This document shows positions 7,651 through 12,537 of a DNA stretch of 12,537 bases, one piece after another (position 1 is the stretch's first letter; each line of letters starts with the position of its first letter). Location: assembly GCA_023485715.1 (NCBI GenBank), contig JAMCZG010000010.1, forward strand, positions 1 to 12,537, read 5' to 3'. The notes below the pieces were generated by a model. It did no database searches and was not told where the DNA came from. It saw only the letters and a program-made list of their open reading frames with translations. The stretch comes from Patescibacteria group bacterium. Its GTDB lineage: Bacteria; Patescibacteriota; Microgenomatia; Levybacterales; UBA12049. The translations under genes were made by a program, and so were the position numbers.

Positions 7651-7656
7651 TATAAT
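7651..7656 (+). promoter_or_regulatory. -10 box (TATAAT) upstream of hisH
   Basis: A perfect TATAAT lies 17 bases before the hisH ATG at 7673. No good -35 is found 16-18 bp upstream; the best-placed hexamer is CAACTT (7628-7633). Transcription starting near 7663 would leave a leader of about 10 bases, almost leaderless. Confidence 0.4.
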
Positions 7657-7672
7657 TTCATCATCAAAAAAC

Positions 7673-8287
7673 ATGATAGTTATTGTAGATTACGGAATGG
7701 GGAATTTAAGATCCATTCTCAAGAAATTCGAAAGATTAAAAGTACAGGCGATAGTATCCTCAAAAACAGAGCATATCGAAAAGGCGAATAAGCTTATCCT
7801 TCCAGGCGTTGGTCATTTTGGAAAAGGAATAAAAAACATAAAAAAATCAAATCTTTTAAACGTTTTAAATAAAAAGGTCTTAAAAGAAAAAACTCCGATT
7901 CTTGGGATATGTCTTGGGATGCAACTTTTTTCTAATTTCAGCGAAGAGGGGAATGCAGGCGGATTAGCCTGGATAAATGGACGAGTAAAAAGATTCCAGT
8001 TTGATAATAGTACTAATTTAAGGATTCCACATGTCGGCTGGAACACTTTAAGAATTAAAAAAAGGTCGATATTACTTAAGGGCGTTATTTCTAATACACG
8101 ATTTTATTTTGTCCATTCTTATTATTTAAGTTGTAAAGATAGTAGAGATATTATTGCCACCACAGACTATGGAAATGATTTTGTTTCGATTGTGGAAAAA
8201 AATAATATTTATGGAGTCCAATTTCATCCAGAGAAAAGCCATCAAATTGGTCTGAAATTGATAAAAAACTTTGTAGATTATTCATAA
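7673..8287 (+). CDS. hisH: Orphan HisH-type glutamine amidotransferase (glutaminase) subunit
   Basis: A 204-residue class I glutamine amidotransferase. It opens with IVIVDYGMGNLRS (2-14), a standard HisH start, which is why I place the start at ATG 7673 rather than an in-frame TTG at 7640. LPGVGHFG (43-50) and GICLGMQ (78-84) follow, with nucleophile Cys80, then PHVGWN (119-124) and VQFHPEKSHQIG (182-193), with His185 and Glu187 completing the triad. All catalytic residues are present. HisH frees ammonia from glutamine and normally passes it to HisF, giving imidazole glycerol phosphate in histidine synthesis. In O-antigen loci a second HisH/HisF pair feeds a WbpG-type amidotransferase that makes amidino sugars. 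Neither HisF nor a WbpG-like gene is in this window. It is the only plus-strand gene in its neighbourhood and ends 9 bases from a convergent gene. Confidence 0.92.
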   Translation: MIVIVDYGMGNLRSILKKFERLKVQAIVSSKTEHIEKANKLILPGVGHFGKGIKNIKKSNLLNVLNKKVLKEKTPILGICLGMQLFSNFSEEGNAGGLAWINGRVKRFQFDNSTNLRIPHVGWNTLRIKKRSILLKGVISNTRFYFVHSYYLSCKDSRDIIATTDYGNDFVSIVEKNNIYGVQFHPEKSHQIGLKLIKNFVDYS

Positions 8288-8296
8288 CAACAAAAA

Positions 8297-9118
8297 TTAA
8301 GATTTGTCTTTTTGGCTCTGGTAAAATTTCAATAAGTATTCCAGATCATCCCTGTGCAACAATTTTGCGATTTCATCCTTACTCACGGTGGGAATAATCT
8401 CTATTTTATTTTTGCCGATTTTGACATATGCGCCCGGATAAGGAGGATACCAAAATGCCCTTGAGTATCTATCGATAGTTTCTAAATCTGTACTTTTAGG
8501 AATTTTTTTTAATTTCTCAAGTTCTTTTAGAGTCATATATCTCATTTTTGATTTATTCTGTTTTTTAACGGGTAATTTTTTATTTTTTTCTGCGATTTTA
8601 CAAAAATCGATAAACAAGAGAATCATTTCTTCCTGCGCTTTCCTTTCAAGACTTAAGGCGGTTTCAGAAGATGCATTAATTTTAAATCTTCTTACTTTTA
8701 ATATCGGCCCGGTGTCGAAATTGTTGTCCATATAGTGGCACGTGCAGCCGTATTCTTTTGCGTTTTCTAATATGGCGAGATTATAAAAAGCCCACCCTCC
8801 AAATTGGGGCAAAGGAGCAGCGTGAAAGTTCAATGCAGCTCTTTTTGCCTGACAGATCACATATTGTGACACTCTATGACGAAACATATAGCTTATTACG
8901 AAGTCTACCTTTATTTTTTTTGGTAGTTTTTCTTGTGTTGTTACTGTAATATTCTTTTCTTTAGCAAGCTGTTCTAGAGTTTTCCCGCCAATCCAGGGAT
9001 GAGTTATTGTTTTTGAAATTACGACATACTTTACATCCCATCCGCGGTCTAATAGAATTGAAAGCGCTACAACTGCGCCAGGTTTTGATCCCATAAAAAT
9101 AGTCGTTGGTTTTTTCAT
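8297..9118 (-). CDS. Sugar N-formyltransferase (methionyl-tRNA formyltransferase-like fold)
   Basis: A 273-residue protein of the N10-formyl-tetrahydrofolate-dependent formyltransferase family. LNFHAAPLPQFGG (96-108) gives Asn97 and His99, and DTGPIL (135-140) gives Asp135. This is the Asn-His-Asp triad, with the same 36-residue His-to-Asp spacing as in Fmt. The C-terminal SRAFWYPPYPGAYVKIG (218-234) matches the small C-terminal module shared with Fmt and sugar formyltransferases. Being shorter than a typical Fmt and lying next to a sugar aminotransferase, it most likely formylates the amino group of a nucleotide-linked amino-deoxy sugar, as WbtJ, VioF and QdtF/FdtF-type enzymes do. It starts 4 bases inside the aminotransferase gene (ATGA) and closes the right-hand leftward module. 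The rare alternative, a second methionyl-tRNA formyltransferase, is much less consistent with the context. Confidence 0.9.
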   Translation of the reverse strand: MKKPTTIFMGSKPGAVVALSILLDRGWDVKYVVISKTITHPWIGGKTLEQLAKEKNITVTTQEKLPKKIKVDFVISYMFRHRVSQYVICQAKRAALNFHAAPLPQFGGWAFYNLAILENAKEYGCTCHYMDNNFDTGPILKVRRFKINASSETALSLERKAQEEMILLFIDFCKIAEKNKKLPVKKQNKSKMRYMTLKELEKLKKIPKSTDLETIDRYSRAFWYPPYPGAYVKIGKNKIEIIPTVSKDEIAKLLHRDDLEYLLKFYQSQKDKS

Positions 9119-10287
9119 TTCTTTTTATAAAAAGACAAAATTATGTCGACAACTCTTTTTTGATCAATCATTTTCATTTTTGAATGAAGAGGAAGTGAAA
9201 GAATTTCTTTCCCGATACGATCTGTTATCGACAGATCTCCTTTTCGGCAATTCTTAAATAGAGTGAGCCAATGGCCAGGTCGCAAATTATAAACACGATC
9301 GATTCCCCGTTCCTTTAAATATTCCCGCAGGGTTTCTCTTTTTTCATCCAGTACCCGAATATAATACAAAAAAGGGGAGATGTCTTTAAAATCTGTTTTC
9401 GGGACAACAATGCCTTTAATTTTAGAAAGATACTCGTTATAAAAACGACACGTATTACGTCGTGTATCGGAAATTTTCATAATTTTTGCGAGTTGCGCTA
9501 ATCCGATCGCAGCATGTAAGTTTCCCATATGATAACGGAAACCCTGATGTTCTACGTCGTAAGTCCATGCTCGCTGATTTTTATACATTAAAGAAGCGGA
9601 TTGTTTCATCCCGATTAACCTTAGCTCATGGAGCATTTCGTACTCCTTTTTTTTCTTGACTATAATTATACCTCCATCTGTGGATGTAATAGTTTTTACC
9701 GGGTCAAAACTGAAAACACATATATCTGAAAAACTTCCGATCATTTTTCCTTTGTATTTCGACCCAAACGCGTGTGCGGCATCATGTATGACTCTAATTC
9801 TATTCTTCGACGCAAATTTTTTAATACTATCGTGATCGCAAAGGACGCAATCGTAGTCCATAACAATAATCGCTTTAGTTTTTTTAGAAATTAGTTTTTG
9901 TGCTTTTTCCAAATCAATGCACAAGGTATCGATATCTATATCGCAAAAAACCGGTTCTGCGCCGACAGCTAAGATGGCCTGAAAATCTGCGATATTGTTA
10001 AAAGAAGGTGTAATTACCTCATCTCCGGCTTTTACCCCGGCTGAAATAAGAGCTAAATGTAATGCAGAATATCCTGTATTTACAGCGACAACGTATCGGT
10101 CTTTGGCGTTAACAAATTTTTTTACTTTTTCTTCAAACTCGTTGACAAAACTTCCCATTCCGAGCCAGCCTATTTTGAACACTCTGGCGCAGGCGTCCAG
10201 TTCTTCTTTTTCGATTAGAGGTTTAAAGACCGGGATGACTTCCTGAATATTTCCTTTTTTTGTTTTATAGTCGTGATTATTTTTCAT
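9115..10287 (-). CDS. PLP-dependent sugar aminotransferase (DegT/DnrJ/EryC1/StrS family)
   Basis: A 390-residue aminotransferase-fold protein. NTGYSALHLAL (70-80) binds the PLP phosphate. VIHDAAHAFG (166-175) supplies Asp169. SFDPVKTITSTDGG (193-206) supplies Lys198, six residues before Asp204, at the Schiff-base position, so a true transaminase is expected. GFRYHMGNLHAAIGLAQL (249-266) is a classic family segment. Family members add an amino group from glutamate to C3 or C4 of a nucleotide-linked 4-keto-6-deoxy sugar. The first 17 residues are hydrophilic and precede the usual family start near IPVFKPL; no other ATG lies in the early codons. It overlaps the formyltransferase start by ATGA, a strong hint that its amino sugar is the formylation substrate. 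C3 versus C4 cannot be told from sequence by eye. Confidence 0.92.
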   Translation of the reverse strand: MKNNHDYKTKKGNIQEVIPVFKPLIEKEELDACARVFKIGWLGMGSFVNEFEEKVKKFVNAKDRYVVAVNTGYSALHLALISAGVKAGDEVITPSFNNIADFQAILAVGAEPVFCDIDIDTLCIDLEKAQKLISKKTKAIIVMDYDCVLCDHDSIKKFASKNRIRVIHDAAHAFGSKYKGKMIGSFSDICVFSFDPVKTITSTDGGIIIVKKKKEYEMLHELRLIGMKQSASLMYKNQRAWTYDVEHQGFRYHMGNLHAAIGLAQLAKIMKISDTRRNTCRFYNEYLSKIKGIVVPKTDFKDISPFLYYIRVLDEKRETLREYLKERGIDRVYNLRPGHWLTLFKNCRKGDLSITDRIGKEILSLPLHSKMKMIDQKRVVDIILSFYKKK

Positions 10288-10294
10288 AATAAAA

Positions 10295-11041
10295 TTAAGC
10301 TATTTTTTTTAGGAATCCACCGGGAAAATACGTAAACCCTAGTTTTTCCCATGTTCTGTCGATTTTGAATTTTGAATTATTTTCTAAAAAAATATCGACC
10401 GCCATTTTTGCGTTATCGGTTTTATAGTGGTTCTTTGCGTGTTTATAATTTGCGACCTGGGGCATTATAGTATCTTCTACTATAATATAACTACCTTTTG
10501 TTACAAACTTGTTATAAATTTCGAGCTCTTTTAATACGTGTTTACGGGTGTGATCAGAATCCAGAATTACGAGCACTTTATCTTTCTTTTTAATATATTT
10601 TTTCACTTTTTCTGCTATTTTATTATCAATTGAACTCCCCTCGATAAGAACAATCCTTTTTGACATCGGATGTTTAAGGATCAGCCTTTTATTGTGTTTT
10701 CTAATTTCGATATCGATTCCGATAACTCTGCCTTTGTTTAAAAGCTCTAAAATAGAAGCGTAGTAAATAAGAGAACCTCCATGAGCAACACCAGTCTCGA
10801 TTATAATGTCGGGTTTAACGTTATAAATAATTTCTTGCAGTATGACCATGTCCTCTGCGGACTGGATTATCGGAATACCGAGCCAATTTATTTCATAGGA
10901 AAGCTTGTTCTCCCAATGGGCTTTTAACCAAACAGAGGCGCTTCTCCTGATCTGTTTTAAATTTTTTTTGGGTTCAAATAAAACGTGTTTTCTTAAGTTT
11001 TTCATTTCTTTTCCGGTAGGAAAAAATAATTTAGTGTGCAT
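10295..11041 (-). CDS. CmcI-type (cephalosporin hydroxylase / rhamnosyl O-methyltransferase) SAM methyltransferase
   Basis: A 248-residue protein matching the CmcI family. An N-terminal tryptophan-rich segment (SVWLKAHWENKLSY, 36-49) leads to INWLGIPIIQSAEDM (51-65). The SAM site IIETGVAHGGS is at 80-90, strand 2 acidic GIDIE at 108-112, and VILDSDHTRKHV at 158-169 with Asp161 and Asp163. IIVEDT (186-191) gives Glu189 and Asp190, which align with the CmcI Mg2+ ligands. Members of this family methylate a sugar hydroxyl, for example in rhamnose-decorated glycolipids or antibiotics, in a metal-assisted reaction. In this operon it probably O-methylates the deoxysugar, although a hydroxylase label, often seen in databases, is not supported by any iron or haem site. 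Gaps of 3 and 7 bases to its neighbours indicate the same transcript. Confidence 0.85.
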   Translation of the reverse strand: MHTKLFFPTGKEMKNLRKHVLFEPKKNLKQIRRSASVWLKAHWENKLSYEINWLGIPIIQSAEDMVILQEIIYNVKPDIIIETGVAHGGSLIYYASILELLNKGRVIGIDIEIRKHNKRLILKHPMSKRIVLIEGSSIDNKIAEKVKKYIKKKDKVLVILDSDHTRKHVLKELEIYNKFVTKGSYIIVEDTIMPQVANYKHAKNHYKTDNAKMAVDIFLENNSKFKIDRTWEKLGFTYFPGGFLKKIA

Positions 11042-11044
11042 AGC

Positions 11045-11575
11045 TTATTTAAATAGTAAGGGTAATTCTGAGTCCTTTTTCGAGATAATAATTTTTTTAA
11101 GTGGCCACGTTATTTGTATGCCAGGATCGTTCCATCTGTAACCTGTCGAATTTTTTGGCGAATAATACTCCGACATAAGATAGAGAATTTCTGTTTCGTC
11201 TGTCAGTGTTTGAAAACCGTGTGCAAACCCAGAAGGGATATAAAGAATAGTATTATCTTTTTGGGAGAGAACAACGCTGACCCATTTTCCAAATGTCGCT
11301 GAATTTTTTCGAATGTCTAATAAAACGTCGTATATTTCTCCTTTTATACATTTTACAATTTTTTCTTCTGGGTAGGGTGCTTTTTGATAATGCATACCTC
11401 TTACTGTACCCTTTTTGTAGTTAAACGAAGAGTTTGCCTGAACAATATTAAATTTTACACCGTACTTTAAAAGCGCATCTTCACAGAAAATCCTTTGAAA
11501 ATACCCTCTTTTATCAGTTTTTTTATCTAAATAAATTAATAATGGTCCAGAAATTGTAAATTTTTTTATTTTCAT
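11045..11575 (-). CDS. rfbC: dTDP-4-dehydrorhamnose 3,5-epimerase-like protein (RmlC cupin)
   Basis: A 176-residue single cupin. TDKRGYFQRIF (20-30) corresponds to the DxRG entry. GTVRGMHYQ (56-64) gives Arg59 and the catalytic base His62. KIVKCIKGEIYDVLLDIR (72-89) gives the substrate-contact lysines and Asp83. YIPSGFAHGFQTL (112-124) is the family signature. YYSPKNSTGYRWNDPGI (137-153) gives the Tyr region. RmlC inverts C3 and C5 of dTDP-4-keto-6-deoxyglucose; relatives in antibiotic and O-antigen loci act at only one carbon. In place of the common acidic E-x-G-I/V-RWNDP stretch there is STGYRWNDP, so the product and regiochemistry are uncertain. Start overlaps the C-methyltransferase by 4 bases (ATGA). 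No rmlA, rmlB or rmlD is in the window, so a supplying dehydratase must lie elsewhere. The pairing with a C-methyltransferase recalls deoxysugar pathways of the mycarose type. Confidence 0.85.
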   Translation of the reverse strand: MKIKKFTISGPLLIYLDKKTDKRGYFQRIFCEDALLKYGVKFNIVQANSSFNYKKGTVRGMHYQKAPYPEEKIVKCIKGEIYDVLLDIRKNSATFGKWVSVVLSQKDNTILYIPSGFAHGFQTLTDETEILYLMSEYYSPKNSTGYRWNDPGIQITWPLKKIIISKKDSELPLLFK

Positions 11576-12537
11576 ATAATTTTTACAGAAGGAATAGGAA
11601 CAATAAACTTGCCCCCTTGATTTTGATAGTTTTTAAACTGTTTTATTATTTCATCTTTTAAGTTCCATGCAAAAATTAAAAGATAATCCGGCTTTTTCTC
11701 GAACACAAAACTCGGTGGTTCTACTTTCATCAAAATCCTCGGGACATATAACCCCTGTTTTTCTTTTGATTGGTCTGCAATAAAAGTCAGATAATTACTT
11801 CCGATATTAAAATAGTTCATCAAAATAACGCCTTTTGCAGCAGCTCCATAACCGGCGATGGTTTTATTATTTTTCCTAATTTTTACTAATATGTTGGTAA
11901 GATCTTTTTTTAATTTTTCAATATTTGTTTTTATTTTTAAATAGGTAATAAACCTGTCGTATTTTTTATTTTTTTCTAGTTCGATCATTTTTTTTATATT
12001 TTTTGAAATCGGAAAATTATTATTTTGACAAACAAAAATCCTTAATGAGCCTCCCTGCATCGGGATTTTTTCTACATCGTACAATGTAAGGTTTACGCTT
12101 GAAAATAAATTTTGAAGAGCGAGTAAAGAGTAATAAAATACATGTTCGTGATAAATTATATCGAATTTGTTTTCAAACAGTCCTTCTAGATATGGGAATT
12201 CGAATACTGCTGTTCCTTTTTCCGAAAGTATAGTTTTTAAGCCGAGTGCAAAATCATAAATTCTGGGAACGTGGGCCAGTACGTTTGCGCCAAATATCAA
12301 GGTCGGTTTTTTCTTTTTATTTTTTAGGTAATCGATTGCAAACTTCTTATTAAAGAATTCAGCGATAGTCGGAATGCCTTTGTCATTGGCAAACTTGGCG
12401 ATGTTTTTAGCTGGATCAATTCCGATAACCGGTATTCCTCTTTGTTTGAAAAACTGGAGTTGTGTACCATCGTTACTCGCGATTTCCATGACTAGGTCAT
12501 TTGTGGTTAGAGAAAACCTTTTTATAAAATAAAAACA
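11572..12537 (-). CDS. Sugar C-methyltransferase (TylC3/NovU/TcaB9-like), N-terminus beyond the right edge
   Basis: The reading frame is open to base 12537, so the gene starts outside. Met at 12489 is internal: codons before it read RFSLTTNDLV, matching the family's run-up to the SAM site. The visible 321 residues contain EIASNDG (SAM motif I), NVLAHV, YHEHVFYYSL with the Tyr-x-Glu-His catalytic arrangement, MQGGSLRIF and GYGAAAKGVIL, which starts the C-terminal domain. The late segment ends in FIVPIPSVKII. In family members around 410 residues long, the missing 85-90 residues hold the cysteine zinc-binding domain, so its absence here is an artefact of the window. The enzyme methylates the carbon next to a 4-keto group of a nucleotide deoxysugar. 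The MQGGSLR stretch has Gln where His often stands. It is tightly coupled (ATGA) to the epimerase downstream. Confidence 0.88.
   Translation of the reverse strand, partial: CFYFIKRFSLTTNDLVMEIASNDGTQLQFFKQRGIPVIGIDPAKNIAKFANDKGIPTIAEFFNKKFAIDYLKNKKKKPTLIFGANVLAHVPRIYDFALGLKTILSEKGTAVFEFPYLEGLFENKFDIIYHEHVFYYSLLALQNLFSSVNLTLYDVEKIPMQGGSLRIFVCQNNNFPISKNIKKMIELEKNKKYDRFITYLKIKTNIEKLKKDLTNILVKIRKNNKTIAGYGAAAKGVILMNYFNIGSNYLTFIADQSKEKQGLYVPRILMKVEPPSFVFEKKPDYLLIFAWNLKDEIIKQFKNYQNQGGKFIVPIPSVKII

Larger units (their letters stand above)
7602..7656. repeat. 8-bp inverted repeat containing both divergent -10 boxes
   Basis: ATTATACA (7602-7609) and its exact reverse complement TGTATAAT (7649-7656) flank 39 bases centred near 7629. 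Each arm contains the TATAAT of one of the two divergent promoters, so a dimeric regulator or simple promoter symmetry could explain it. The arms are AT-rich and short; a chance origin is possible. Confidence 0.4.

Noticed and set aside
7640..7672. TTG at 7640 as start of hisH
   Set aside because: The added 11 residues include the TATAAT promoter box and do not resemble HisH, which starts at IVIVDYG right after ATG 7673.
8285..8320. Possible terminator hairpin between hisH and the formyltransferase
   Set aside because: Only a four-base AAGA/TCTT stem with mismatches around it; too weak to call.
12487..12489. Met at 12489 as start of the C-methyltransferase
   Set aside because: The frame stays open to the window edge and the upstream codons match the family; the Met replaces a usual Val in the SAM motif.
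1..12537. tRNA, rRNA, insertion sequences, CRISPR repeats
   Set aside because: No cloverleaf-like gene, transposase, terminal repeat or spaced array was seen on either strand.

Overview
The window is the interior of a surface-polysaccharide (glycan) biosynthesis locus from an AT-rich bacterium. Thirteen protein genes fill it almost edge to edge, with gaps of 0-15 bp or short overlaps and one 93-bp divergent intergenic region. No RNA gene, mobile element or CRISPR array is visible. The dense packing, low GC, near absence of Shine-Dalgarno sequences and the mix of small membrane glycosyltransferases with odd sugar-modifying enzymes would suit a Candidate Phyla Radiation (Patescibacteria) genome. 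That placement is inference, because no marker gene is present. TGA serves as a stop at three ATGA junctions, which argues against lineages that recode TGA.

Layout. (1) 1-1411, minus: a polytopic membrane glycosyltransferase-like gene cut by the left edge. (2) 1427-3913, plus: a second polytopic GT-C (PMT_2-type) glycosyltransferase followed by a cytosolic GT4 glycosyltransferase. (3) 7579 to 3914, minus: a PLP-dependent sugar 3-dehydratase with His in place of the PLP lysine (ColD/RfbH-like), a polysaccharide deacetylase, a SAM methyltransferase and a GDP-fucose/colitose synthase-like reductase. (4) 7673-8287, plus: an orphan hisH, divergent from module 3. (5) 12537 to 8297, minus: a sugar C-methyltransferase cut by the right edge, an RmlC-type epimerase, a CmcI-type O-methyltransferase, a lysine-containing sugar aminotransferase and a sugar N-formyltransferase.

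How the genes may work together. Module 5 reads like a route to a C-methylated, N-formylated amino-deoxy sugar nucleotide, possibly also O-methylated. Module 3 contains the two enzymes that convert GDP-4-keto-6-deoxymannose to a 3,6-dideoxyhexose of the colitose type, plus a deacetylase and a methyltransferase. The hisH glutaminase, without hisF here, could supply ammonia for an amidino sugar if its partners lie elsewhere. The membrane GT-C proteins and the GT4 enzyme would transfer such sugars. No dehydratase for the first step (RmlA/B or GMD), flippase, polymerase or ligase is in view, so the locus must extend beyond the window or rely on genes elsewhere.

Regulation. The best promoter-like sites are an extended -10 promoter inside the left partial gene (for module 2), a TTGTTT-17-TATAAT promoter for module 3 and a perfect TATAAT just upstream of hisH. 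Convergent gene ends at 3913/3914 and 8287/8297 have no recognisable intrinsic terminator.
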